A stretch of 46,180 nucleotides of DNA, taken from positions 1 to 46,180 of the forward strand of contig JBBSHS010000011.1 of the NCBI GenBank assembly GCA_038232515.1, given 5' to 3'. Within the stretch, counting starts at the first letter, position 1, and every line of letters starts with the position of its first letter. Below are positions 15,803 through 23,927 of the stretch, piece after piece. Both the position numbers and the translations under genes were made by a program. The notes below the pieces were generated by a model, which made no database searches, was not told the DNA's origin, and worked only from the letters and a program-made list of their open reading frames with translations. The stretch comes from JBBSHS01 sp038232515. Its GTDB lineage: Bacteria; Actinomycetota; Acidimicrobiia; Acidimicrobiales; JAUJNH01.

Positions 15803-18076
15803 TCACCACAGGGTCCGGGGGCGCGCCTGGTTGGCCATGTCGACGAGCTTGACGCGTTCGTCCCGGGTCGGGGCCAGGCGGGCCAGCACCCGGTACGAGC
15901 GCTCCAGGCCGAGCCGGAGGCGGCGCTCGGTCAGCGGCTCGCCCAGCACCTGCACGCGGGTGTCGGGTCGCACGGCACCGGTGCGCAGCAGGTGCAGGGC
16001 GGCCTGCAGCAGGTCGCGGGCCAGATTGGCCCGCTGTTCGCCGTCGAGGCTCAGGCGGCTGACGGCGGTCGAAGCCTCGGTCAGCTCGGCGATGCCGGGA
16101 GCGGTGCCCCGGCCCACGTCGACCAGGGCCCGGGCTGCACCGATCTGGGCGTCCAGGTAGGCCCGCGAGGCGTCGGCCACCCGGTTGTAGGCCTCGACCG
16201 CCCCGGCCCGGTCACCGGCCGCCAGCCGACAGCGGGCCAGGCCGAACGACGCGGTCGTGAAGCCGGGATCGGTGCGCGAGACGATGTCGTAGAGGTGGCC
16301 GGCGGCGGCGAGGTCACCCGCGTACTCGGCCGCCACCCCGGCGGCCAGCTTGGGCGCCAGCTCGCCGGGTACCTCGGACCACACCCGGTCGAACGCAGCA
16401 CGGGCGGCCGGGTACTCCCGGGCGGACAGGGCTTCCAGGCCGCGGTACCACCCCACCCTCCAGTCCCACCGGTCGACCGCCTCGATCTCGTCCAGCACCC
16501 GCGGGGCGGCGGCGCAGTCTCCGGCCTCGATGAAGGCCCGGGCCAGCCGCAGCTGAACCTCACGGCTGAGCTCGGACGTGCCCGTGGCGGCGGCGATCCC
16601 GCCCCTTGTCCCGGAGCCGGCCCCACTCTGCTCGACCATCAGATGGGCCTGGAGCCCGGCCACCACCTCGGCCGGATCGGTGGCCGTCAGGCTGGCCAGG
16701 AAAGCGGCCCCAGGGTCGTCGGAGGCAACGAGGAGACTGGGCAGCAGGTGCCAGTCGGGGGCCTCGGGACGAGGGTAGAGGTCGGGGCTGAACAGCGTGC
16801 TGGCCGCCGGTCGGGGCAGGCCGTCCTCGCTGGCCACCACTTCGCGCAGCACGCCCACGAGCTGGTCGGCCATCTCGTCGGCCGACTGGAACCGGTCGTC
16901 CGACGTAGCCGCCGTGGCCTTGCACAGGAAGCGGTGGAGCGACTCGTGCCTGGCGAAAAGAGGCACGTCGGCCGGAGCCGGCAGCGAATACCTGAAGGTG
17001 CTCTGGTAGCCCTTGAAGTCGATGGTGAGGACGGCCAAGGTGCGCCCCACCGTGAACAGGTCGCTGGCCACCGACGGGCCGGCGTCGGCGATCTCGGGAG
17101 CCTGAAAGCCCACGGTGCCGTAGATGGCGCTCATGGCGTCGTCGATGCGCCGAACCCCGCCCAGGTCGATGAGCTTGAGGGCGTCGTCCTGCTGGATGAC
17201 GTTGTCGGGCTTGAAGTCGCAGAACAGCAGCCCGAGCCGGTGGAGGTAACCGAGGGCGGGCAGGACCTCGAGCATGTAGGCGATGGCCAGGGCCACCGGC
17301 ACCGGGTCGGGCTTGGCGTTGTTGGCCCCACGCCGTTGCTTGAGGATGTCGCGCAGCGACGTCCCGCCCACGTACTCCATCACGGTGTAGCCGGCGCCCT
17401 TGTGCTGGACGAAGTTGTAGATCTTGACGATGTTGGGGTGCTCGACCTCGGCCAGGAACCGGCGCTCGGCCATGGCCGCGGCCAGGGCGTCGTCGTCGCC
17501 GGAGTCGACCAGGCCCTTCAGGACCACCCAGCGGTTGGAGACGTTGCGGTCACGGGCCAGGTAGATCCAACCGAGGCCGCCGTGGGCCAGGCAGCCCATG
17601 ACCTCGTACTGGTGGCCGACCAGGTCGCCCCGCTTCAGCTTGGGTGTGAACGAGTACCTGTTGCCGCACTTTGCGCAGAAGCCCTCCGGGCGGCCCGGGC
17701 GCCCGTTGCGACCTCGACCCACGGGCTCGCCGCAGCGGGCGCAGTAGCGCTTGTCCTCGGCCACTTCGGCGTCGGCCAGCACAGCCGTGGACGGGTCCCG
17801 CACGGGCATGGGCGGCACCTGGACGAGACCGGCACCGAGATGGCTGCGTCCGGTGGTGCGGGTGCGTGAGCTGGAGGTGCGACGCGACGCCGACGTGGCC
17901 GACGTGCCGTAACGGGCGCCGGTGGGCGACGCCGCCTTCGGGGCACCGGTTCTCCCCGCGCCGGCCGACGCCGACGGCGGCCGGGCCCGCTCGGGGGCCT
18001 TGGCCGGGGCCATGCCGCACACGTTGCAGTAACCGTCTTCGATGGTCCCGGCGCACGCCGGCTGCTCACATCTCAC
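15803..18076 (-). CDS. pknG: PknG-type serine/threonine protein kinase
   Basis: A soluble Ser/Thr kinase controlling glutamate and central nitrogen/carbon metabolism in relatives. The 757-residue protein matches M. tuberculosis PknG along its length. A rubredoxin-like CxxC pair lies at C112/C115 and C134/C137. The kinase domain has Gly loop LAHGGLGWIY (163-172), Lys187, Glu204, the catalytic CDFKPDN (286-292) and DLGGVRR in place of DFG. GFQAPEIADAGPSVASDLFT follows, then a C-terminal TPR domain (about 480-740) ending VKLVDMANQARPRTLW. An extra N-terminal ribbon (C3, C8, C17, C20) and a Ser/Thr/Arg-rich linker (about 50-80), a candidate autophosphorylation region, are present. The GTG start at 18076 overlaps the preceding gene by 11 nt. 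Confidence 0.97.
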   Translation of the reverse strand: MRCEQPACAGTIEDGYCNVCGMAPAKAPERARPPSASAGAGRTGAPKAASPTGARYGTSATSASRRTSSSRTRTTGRSHLGAGLVQVPPMPVRDPSTAVLADAEVAEDKRYCARCGEPVGRGRNGRPGRPEGFCAKCGNRYSFTPKLKRGDLVGHQYEVMGCLAHGGLGWIYLARDRNVSNRWVVLKGLVDSGDDDALAAAMAERRFLAEVEHPNIVKIYNFVQHKGAGYTVMEYVGGTSLRDILKQRRGANNAKPDPVPVALAIAYMLEVLPALGYLHRLGLLFCDFKPDNVIQQDDALKLIDLGGVRRIDDAMSAIYGTVGFQAPEIADAGPSVASDLFTVGRTLAVLTIDFKGYQSTFRYSLPAPADVPLFARHESLHRFLCKATAATSDDRFQSADEMADQLVGVLREVVASEDGLPRPAASTLFSPDLYPRPEAPDWHLLPSLLVASDDPGAAFLASLTATDPAEVVAGLQAHLMVEQSGAGSGTRGGIAAATGTSELSREVQLRLARAFIEAGDCAAAPRVLDEIEAVDRWDWRVGWYRGLEALSAREYPAARAAFDRVWSEVPGELAPKLAAGVAAEYAGDLAAAGHLYDIVSRTDPGFTTASFGLARCRLAAGDRAGAVEAYNRVADASRAYLDAQIGAARALVDVGRGTAPGIAELTEASTAVSRLSLDGEQRANLARDLLQAALHLLRTGAVRPDTRVQVLGEPLTERRLRLGLERSYRVLARLAPTRDERVKLVDMANQARPRTLW

Positions 18077-19286
18077 GGTTGCCCCGTTCGGACTGGCCCG
18101 TCGGTGCCGGCGACAGGGCGCGCTGGTAGCGGGCCACCAGCTCGGCCGCTGTGGGCACGTCGGTGGGAGCGGTGTAGAGCACCTCGCGGGCCTGGTTGTA
18201 CAGCTCCACCACCGAGGGGTCCTCGAGCCGGCCCAGACGGGACGCCTTGGCCCGGTAGGCGTCGAGCCGGCCCCTCAGCTCGTTGCGCTCGGCCAGCGGA
18301 GCGGCGATGGCGGCCGCCACCTGGTCTGCGGTCGCCCTACGGGCCTGGACGTCACGGGTCCACCGGGTCAGCTCCCGCTGGGCCGCCCGCCAGTCCCCCC
18401 GGGAGCCGAGCCCGCTGAGGTGGTCGAGCCGGTGTCGCAGCGTCAGGTCGGGGACCATCGGCTCGGGCAGGGGCCGTCCCGGCGTGGGCGCGATCTTGGC
18501 CAGCACTTCGGCGTGGGCGGTGCCGGCCTGCGCTTCAATCTGCTCGAGGTCGGCCAACGCGGCCCGGGCCGCCGCCAACGCACCGTCCATGCCGGCCCTG
18601 AGTCCCGCCAGCTCGACCAACGACGTCCGGGCCGAGGCCAGGCCGGCCTCGATCCGGCCGAGCTGGTCGGTGGACACCGACAGCGGGTCGGTGCTGACGG
18701 CCGAGCGGACGGTGTCCAGTTGTCCTGACAGCCCGGCGAGCTCGGGGGCGTGGGCCTCACCGACCGACTGCGCCAGCCGCTGCAGGTCGGCCAAGCCGGC
18801 CGCCGCCCTGTCCAGCCTGGGCAGCAGGTCGTCCCACACCGCGGCCACCGCGCTCACGACCGCCTTGGCCCGGTCAAACGCCTCTTCCATGCGGGCCAGC
18901 AGCTCGTTGGGGGAGCAGGTGATGGTGGTCTGGGCCAGGCCGAGAAGGCGGCGCTGGGCCATCGGCACCTGTTCGGCAGCCAGCACGATCGACCGGTCGA
19001 CCAGGATCCGGTTGAGGTCGGCCAGGACGGGCGGTTGAACCTGTCCCCAGGTGCCCCGCAGGTCGGTCGCCTTGGCCAGCACGTCCTTGAACAGGGCGAA
19101 CCACGCCCAGACCTGCCCGAGGTCGGTGGTGGCCGGTCCCCAGCGGGCCTGAGTGGTGCCGGTGAGGGCTGCCTCGTCCAGGAGCTTGCGTACGGGGTCG
19201 CCCTCCAGCTCCAGCAGATTGGCGGTCATGGCCTCGACGGCCTGGCGGTAGCGGGCGAGGGTGCGGTCGACGTCGGGCAGGAGCAT
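18066..19286 (-). CDS. coiled-coil protein of the PknG locus, unknown function
   Basis: A 406-residue, almost wholly helical, soluble protein. No signal peptide or membrane segment is seen. Heptad-like Leu/Ala-rich stretches run from about residue 115 to 260 (LARMEEAFDRAKAVVSAVA; LADLEQIEAQAGTAHAEVLA) and again near 285-390. Cysteine is nearly absent. It lies between glnH (8-nt gap) and pknG (11-nt overlap), a position with no gene in the mycobacterial glnX-glnH-pknG order. The codon bias matches the neighbours. A role as scaffold or adaptor between the membrane sensor and the kinase is a positional inference only; I do not recognise the family. Confidence 0.82.
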   Translation of the reverse strand: MLLPDVDRTLARYRQAVEAMTANLLELEGDPVRKLLDEAALTGTTQARWGPATTDLGQVWAWFALFKDVLAKATDLRGTWGQVQPPVLADLNRILVDRSIVLAAEQVPMAQRRLLGLAQTTITCSPNELLARMEEAFDRAKAVVSAVAAVWDDLLPRLDRAAAGLADLQRLAQSVGEAHAPELAGLSGQLDTVRSAVSTDPLSVSTDQLGRIEAGLASARTSLVELAGLRAGMDGALAAARAALADLEQIEAQAGTAHAEVLAKIAPTPGRPLPEPMVPDLTLRHRLDHLSGLGSRGDWRAAQRELTRWTRDVQARRATADQVAAAIAAPLAERNELRGRLDAYRAKASRLGRLEDPSVVELYNQAREVLYTAPTDVPTAAELVARYQRALSPAPTGQSERGNREM

Positions 19287-19294
19287 CGGACCGC

Positions 19295-20284
19295 TCAGTC
19301 CTGGTAGGTGGCCGGAGGCGGCGACTGGGGACCCAGCCGGCTCAGCCACCGGGCGTAGATGGCGGCCCAGGTGCCGTCGGACCGGATACGGTCGAGGACG
19401 CCGTTGACGAAGCGGACGAGGTCCGGGTGCTTCTGGCTGATGGCCATCCCGTACGGCTCGTCGGTGAAGCGGGGCCCACGGATGTCGGCAAAGGGGTCCT
19501 GGGCGGCCAGACCGGCGAGGATGGTGTCGTCGGTGGAGATGGCGTCGGCGTCGCCCTGCTGGAACGCGACCAGGCAGTCGGACCAGTCGGCCACGGCCAC
19601 GGGCAGGGCCGTCGGCGCGAATCTGGTGATGTTGTCTATGGAGGTCGAGCCGGACACGGCGCACACCTTCTTGCCGCCCAGGTCCTGGACCCGCTGGACG
19701 GGCGAGTCCCGGCGCACGAGGATCTTCTGCCCGGCGTCGTAGTAGACGGTGGAAAAGGCGACCTGCTGGCGGCGGGCGCAGTTGACGGTCATGGTCCGGG
19801 CCACGATGTCGACGGTTCCGTCCACCGTGTACGGGATGCGCTGGGCGGATGTGATGGCCTTGAACTCAAGCTTGTTCGGGTCGCCGAAGATGGCCTTGGC
19901 CACCTGATGGAGCATGTCGATGTCGAAGCCCTCGATCTGGCCGTCGACGGGGTTGAAGTACCCGAACAGCAGCGTGGTCTGGTCCACGCCCACGACCAGC
20001 CGGCCCCGCTGCTGGATCTGCTGCATGAAGCTGCCGGCCGGCATCTGGTTGGGTGGCGGCAGCGGGCCGGGGCGCAGGCTGGCCACCGGGTTCCCGCAAC
20101 TTGGGGCGGCCCCGGCGGTGGTGGGGGGCGACGTGGCCGTGGACGTGGTGGGGAGGGGAGCCAGTGCCGGGCCGGCGCCGCCCAGGCTGCCGCCACACGC
20201 GGCAGGGACCAGCACGGCCACCGCCACCAGGAGTATGACGAGGGCGCGGGGCACGAGCGTGGGCCCATGATCGGTACCGGTCAC
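19295..20284 (-). CDS. glnH: GlnH-type amino-acid-binding lipoprotein
   Basis: An extracytoplasmic solute-binding lipoprotein; in mycobacteria GlnH binds Glu, Asp or Asn and signals through GlnX to PknG. The 329-residue protein has a signal peptide with lipobox PAAC (Cys30), then a Thr/Ser/Pro linker. A periplasmic-binding fold (SBP_bac_3) follows, with GRLVVGVDQTTLLFGYFNP, EGFDIDMLHQVAKAIFG, VDIVARTMTVNC and EPYGMAISQKHPDLVRFVN. The GTG start overlaps the glnX stop (GTGA, 20281-20284). No ABC permease or ATPase gene is adjacent, which supports a sensing rather than transport role. Confidence 0.94.
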   Translation of the reverse strand: MTGTDHGPTLVPRALVILLVAVAVLVPAACGGSLGGAGPALAPLPTTSTATSPPTTAGAAPSCGNPVASLRPGPLPPPNQMPAGSFMQQIQQRGRLVVGVDQTTLLFGYFNPVDGQIEGFDIDMLHQVAKAIFGDPNKLEFKAITSAQRIPYTVDGTVDIVARTMTVNCARRQQVAFSTVYYDAGQKILVRRDSPVQRVQDLGGKKVCAVSGSTSIDNITRFAPTALPVAVADWSDCLVAFQQGDADAISTDDTILAGLAAQDPFADIRGPRFTDEPYGMAISQKHPDLVRFVNGVLDRIRSDGTWAAIYARWLSRLGPQSPPPATYQD

Positions 20285-21654
20285 CGGTAGTCGTTGATCC
20301 GCTGCTGGAGGCCGCCGAGAGCCAGCAGGCCGACGACGACCAGGCCCACGGGTACGGCGGTGGACAGGCCGTCGAGCCGGTGCCGCCCCGAAGCCGCCTG
20401 GCGGGCGAACTCGGCCTGGTTGAGCCCCAGCGCCTGCTCGAGAGCGCCGTCCAGGCGCTTGAAGGTGGCGTTGACCTGGTCGGGTTGTGGCCCCACGGCC
20501 AAGGTGACGGCCTGGGCGAACTGGCCCGACGACGACAGGGCGGCCACCTTCTGGTGTACGGCGAGGTATGCGGCCAGGGACTGCTCGACGGTGGCGACGG
20601 CCTGGCGGGCTGGCCCGGCGTCGGCCAGCGAACGGGCCTGGGCCAGCACGCCCGGCGGCCCGCCGGGAGCCCCCAGGCTCTTGGTGAAGGCGGCGAAGTC
20701 GGCGTCGAAGGCCTGCCCGTTGCCCCGCGACACCAGGCTGAGGCTCTCCGCCCCTTTGGCCCGCAGCGCCAGTATCCGGGCCTGCGACAAGACCTGCACC
20801 TGGTCGGAGCCCTTGCGCTGGGCCGCGGCCAGGTCGCTGCGCTCGGCCGTGAAGGCCACCAGAGTCCATCCCAGCACTCCGACGGCCATGATGGTCGACA
20901 GGAGCAGCGGCAGGTTGAGTAGGCGGTTGGTGCGCTGGACCAGGTACAGCTGAGGGATCACCAGCACGCCCGCCAACAGCAGGGCCACGACCGCGATGGT
21001 GGCGGTTTGGAGAGGTTCGGAGCTGCCGGCGTACTCGTGGCTGAGCTGCTTCGCCTCGGTCTCGTAGAGCGCCTGTGCGGCAGGGAGCAGTTGTCGCTGC
21101 ATGAGGCTCGAGGCCTCCCGCAGGTAGGCGGCCCCGGCCGGGAGACCCTGGCGGTTGTCGGCCCGGGCGGCCTCGACCAGACCGGTGTAGACGGGCAGTT
21201 GCCGGGCCAGGGTGGTGAGGGCGGCGTGGGCGCTGCTGGACGCCCTGGCCTTCATCGACGCCTCGGCGATGCCGCTGCTGGCCCGCTGGATGTCGTCGAC
21301 ATACGCGGTGCGCTGGTCGATAGGCTCGATGCCCCCGGCCAGGAAGGCGTTGGCGGCCGTGGCGTCGGCCCCCGCCAGCGAGGAGAAGATGTCCTGGGCC
21401 GAGAAGAGCAACGGCTCGGCGTCGAGGCCGACGGCACCGGCGGCGTGGCGACGTGATGCCACCACCGTCGCCCCGGCCGCCCACGCCAGCACGACGGCTC
21501 CCAGCACGACGAAGCAGGCCAGGCGCAGGCGCCCCGGAGTGGTGGTGAACCGGCCAGGGTGGGCCGGCCCGGACCGGGGTCGCTGACCCCACCCGGCCGC
21601 TGTTCCCGGTGACGGGGTGACGGGCCGGGCCCGGGCCGGGGCGGTGGTCAGCAC
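20281..21654 (-). CDS. glnX: GlnX-type transmembrane sensor protein
   Basis: A membrane protein that links GlnH to PknG in the mycobacterial system. The 457-residue protein has a Pro/Arg-rich cytoplasmic N-terminus, then TM1 (about 43-66, LACFVVLGAVVLAWAAGATV). A helical extracytoplasmic domain is followed by two central TMs (about 215-265, including IAVVALLLAGVLVI). A second helical extracytoplasmic domain and a last TM (VPVGLVVVGLLALGGL) complete it: a four-TM, two-sensor-domain plan with no catalytic output domain. In-frame TAG at 21697 limits the start to GTG 21654 or later. There is no Shine-Dalgarno sequence; a short leaderless ORF overlaps the start. It is the first gene of the locus. 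Confidence 0.93.
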   Translation of the reverse strand: MLTTAPARARPVTPSPGTAAGWGQRPRSGPAHPGRFTTTPGRLRLACFVVLGAVVLAWAAGATVVASRRHAAGAVGLDAEPLLFSAQDIFSSLAGADATAANAFLAGGIEPIDQRTAYVDDIQRASSGIAEASMKARASSSAHAALTTLARQLPVYTGLVEAARADNRQGLPAGAAYLREASSLMQRQLLPAAQALYETEAKQLSHEYAGSSEPLQTATIAVVALLLAGVLVIPQLYLVQRTNRLLNLPLLLSTIMAVGVLGWTLVAFTAERSDLAAAQRKGSDQVQVLSQARILALRAKGAESLSLVSRGNGQAFDADFAAFTKSLGAPGGPPGVLAQARSLADAGPARQAVATVEQSLAAYLAVHQKVAALSSSGQFAQAVTLAVGPQPDQVNATFKRLDGALEQALGLNQAEFARQAASGRHRLDGLSTAVPVGLVVVGLLALGGLQQRINDYR

Positions 21655-21686
21655 GAAGCCGCTTCGTCCGGTCGCGACTGGATCAC
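21648..21686 (-). CDS. putative leaderless 12-codon leader ORF of glnX
   Basis: GTG at 21686 lies exactly 7 nt past a TAGGGT hexamer and opens a 12-residue peptide (VIQSRPDEAASC). Its TGA (21650-21648) falls just inside glnX, overlapping the glnX GTG region (GTGCTGA). The glnX start has no ribosome-binding site of its own, so termination-reinitiation is plausible. The peptide contains Gln, Asp and Glu, the class of amino acids sensed by this system, but 12 codons are too few to draw weight from that. Confidence 0.4.
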   Translation of the reverse strand: MIQSRPDEAASC

Positions 21687-21693
21687 GGAGTGG

Positions 21694-21699
21694 ACCCTA
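21694..21699 (-). promoter_or_regulatory. -10-like hexamer of the glnX-pknG locus
   Basis: TAGGGT followed by 7 nt and GTG (21686), the same spacing as other leaderless starts in the window. It would give a transcript entering glnX 32 nt later. Confidence 0.5.
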
Positions 21700-21739
21700 C
21701 CGAGAAGGTGCCGGGAGCGGTGCTGCTCCGGCGTCGAGA

Positions 21740-21756
21740 CCGGCGAGGCTCGCCGG
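21740..21756 (-). terminator. hairpin between the ACT-protein gene and glnX
   Basis: CCGGCGA and TCGCCGG pair perfectly over 7 bp with a 3-nt loop. It lies ~85 nt past the stop of the ACT-domain gene and upstream of the glnX promoter, so it could insulate the two. There is no T-tract. Confidence 0.35.
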
Positions 21757-21839
21757 CCGGCCTTGGCGTGACATTGGTCGCAGCGGTGAGCTCGACATGG
21801 GAGGGGCGGCGGAGGAGTGGCTCAGGCCCTCCGTCTGGT

Positions 21840-22490
21840 TCAGCCTGCGGCCGGGGCAGGCAGCACCAGCGTGCGGTAGAGCAGCAGGAGCGCCTCTATG
21901 CGGGCGATCTCGGAGGCGGTGAACTGCTGGTCGACGGACCGCACCGCGAACGCCACGACGCGGGCCAGCAGGTCCCCGTCGGGTACGGCCAGGATGCACA
22001 TCTCGCCCGGTTCGGCCAGGTCCACGCCCGACGGCAGCAGTTCGGTACGGCCCACGACGGGCTGTCCGCGCTGCACGGCGTCGCGTCCCACCTCGTAGGC
22101 GGTGGCGGCATCGACATCGCACACCCAGGCAGCCGCGGCGTTGGCCACCTCGCCGACGGCCCGGCCCAGTTCCAGCTCGCTCTCCTGGGGCGTGGCCGCG
22201 GCAATGGCTGCCGCCCATCGCAGGGAGCGGACCACCGGGTCGCGCCAACCTCCGGCCGGTGCCCATGAGATCAGACGGGCGCCACCCTCCTCCAGGCCGG
22301 AGGCGAGGCGCCCGACGTCCCAGGGCTCCGGTGTCTCGACCAGGACCTCGTCGACCGCGGTGTGGCTGTCGACCTCGTGGATGTCGACGGCGACGACGTT
22401 GCCGCCATGGGACGCGATGACCGCCGTCAGATGGGACAGCGCCCCCGGCCGGTTGGGCAACTCGATGCGGACGCGATGGACGATGGTCAC
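21840..22490 (-). CDS. ACT-domain protein with possible C-terminal GAF-like domain
   Basis: A 216-residue soluble protein. Residues 3-75 form an ACT domain (HRVRIELPNRPGALSHLTAV, then IASHGGNVVAVDIHE), the small-molecule-binding fold common in amino-acid-regulated proteins. The C-terminal ~120 residues (AWVCDVDAATAYEVGRDAV ... GEMCILAVPDGDLLARVVAF ... FTASEIARIEALL) resemble a GAF-type sensor in strand-helix order, with low certainty. The start is GTG 22490 with GAGG upstream; an ATG pair at 22541-22544 would add 18 residues. No catalytic domain is seen, so a regulatory role is likely. It sits next to the glutamate-sensing locus, but a hairpin lies between. Confidence 0.8.
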   Translation of the reverse strand: MTIVHRVRIELPNRPGALSHLTAVIASHGGNVVAVDIHEVDSHTAVDEVLVETPEPWDVGRLASGLEEGGARLISWAPAGGWRDPVVRSLRWAAAIAAATPQESELELGRAVGEVANAAAAWVCDVDAATAYEVGRDAVQRGQPVVGRTELLPSGVDLAEPGEMCILAVPDGDLLARVVAFAVRSVDQQFTASEIARIEALLLLYRTLVLPAPAAG

Positions 22491-22587
22491 ACCCGTAGCC
22501 TCGATCCCGGTCGTTTCGGGCCGGTTTCGCACAGGGGACATCATTGTGAAGGTCCAGGCCCGGCGCCACCGGCTCTGGCGCCTGGGA

Positions 22588-23814
22588 CTACCGGCGCAGC
22601 GCGCCCACCGCTGCCCATTGGGCGTCGGTCGTGGTGCGGAAGTCGTAGATGCCGCCACCCACGACCGCTGTCTCGGCGCCTGCCTGGAGGAAGCCGGAGA
22701 CGTCGGCCCCCGTGGTGAGGTCGCCGATGCCACCGGCCAACGTCACGACGGCGGCAGGGTCGCCCAGGTCCCGGCGCAGCCACGCCGTGTTGTCGTGGCT
22801 GTAGCGGTAGCCGTTGCGGTAGCCCGACGCCGGAGAACGGTCTGTCCAGTAGCTCATGGGAGTCCACACGTCGTACGACGAAGCGATCCCCTGCCAGGGG
22901 AAGTTGGGCCAGAAGGCGCGGTTGACAAGGTCCAACACGACCGGAGGCATGGTGATGGCCTGCAGGGGCAGACGGATGGCGGCCCGGGCCGCCTGGCTCA
23001 ACTGGACGAGGCGAGCGCTGCGGACTGCGGGGTCGGACACGCTCTCGGACTCGATGTCGACGCCCACGGCTTCGACACCGAGGCGGCTGATGGCCACCAG
23101 CCGCCGGAGGTCGCCGGCCGGGTCGACGAGGGTGGGCAGGTACCAGGCCACGACACGGATACCGTGGGCGTGGGCGCGGGCGATCCACTGCCGGAGCAAT
23201 CCTTCTTCCAGCACGTCGGTGGGCGCCGAGGAGGCGCTGGCCTGGATCTCCAGCACCTGCACCCCATGGCCGGCCATGGCGTCCACCGCGCCGGGCGCCA
23301 GTCGGGGCCGGCCCATGGTGAAGGTCTCGGACCAGTCGTACATGTCCACCCAGGTGGCCAGTCCCCGCATCGGGCCGCCATCTCGGGCCCGGACGGGTGC
23401 CGACGAGCGCACCGAGGTCGAGTTGGCCTCCCCCCGGGCGGACGCGGCCGGCGGCAGTCCCAGGGCGGCGGCGATGGTGACGGCCATACCGCCCTGGGCG
23501 ATGACGGCAAACGAAAGGGGGCGCACGGCCCGGCGCCCGCTCCGGTCCGCCAGCGACGCCCATTGCGAAGGTCGCCCGACGCGGTAGCAGGCGCCGGCGA
23601 TCTGGGTCATCACCACTTGGCGCAGGACGCCCCGCCCAGCCAGCGCCCACCGGGCGGTACGGGCCCAGCCACGGCAGGCCGGGGCGAGACACCGCCACCG
23701 CTTGGAGGTTTGCGCCCACAACGCCACGGAGAGGAGCACGACGAGGCTTCTGACCAGGCGGAGCGTGGGCAACCAATCGCAGCCAGCCCGCCGGACGCGG
23801 CGACAGGTGTTCAT
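22588..23814 (-). CDS. membrane-anchored TIM-barrel glycosidase-like protein
   Basis: A 408-residue protein. The basic N-terminus has a hydrophobic stretch near 23-36 and a stronger one near 103-125 (FAVIAQGGMAVTIAAALGL) ending AASARG, likely a signal or anchor. Residues ~145-405 look like a TIM barrel: LATWVDMYDWSETF, QVLEIQASASS, IRVVAWYLPTLVD, AVGVDIESESV (a D-x-E pair, possibly catalytic), YDVWTPMSYWTDR and TAVVGGGIYDFR. This pattern resembles GH18-like or related extracytoplasmic hydrolase-like proteins, but no exact family is recognised. Starts at 23610 or 23526 are possible. I keep 23814 because upstream codons have the same G/C-rich third positions. Confidence 0.72.
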   Translation of the reverse strand: MNTCRRVRRAGCDWLPTLRLVRSLVVLLSVALWAQTSKRWRCLAPACRGWARTARWALAGRGVLRQVVMTQIAGACYRVGRPSQWASLADRSGRRAVRPLSFAVIAQGGMAVTIAAALGLPPAASARGEANSTSVRSSAPVRARDGGPMRGLATWVDMYDWSETFTMGRPRLAPGAVDAMAGHGVQVLEIQASASSAPTDVLEEGLLRQWIARAHAHGIRVVAWYLPTLVDPAGDLRRLVAISRLGVEAVGVDIESESVSDPAVRSARLVQLSQAARAAIRLPLQAITMPPVVLDLVNRAFWPNFPWQGIASSYDVWTPMSYWTDRSPASGYRNGYRYSHDNTAWLRRDLGDPAAVVTLAGGIGDLTTGADVSGFLQAGAETAVVGGGIYDFRTTTDAQWAAVGALRR

Positions 23815-23927
23815 TGGGCGTTATTGATTCGCCGCCGCCGCCGCCGCTCCTGCTCAATCGGTCCACACGTACATTTCCCCCATGGCCCACGACCCAGAGG
23901 CCGGAGGGCGCAAGGAAGGACAGCCTG

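Noticed and set aside
18066..19664. Longer start for the coiled-coil protein (to 19664)
   Set aside because: The extra N-terminus overlaps glnH in another frame and is Arg/His-rich junk; ATG 19286 follows the glnH stop closely.
19295..21654. glnX-glnH as part of an ABC amino-acid importer
   Set aside because: No permease or ATPase gene is present, and GlnX has sensor-like rather than permease-like topology; the layout matches the PknG sensing pathway.
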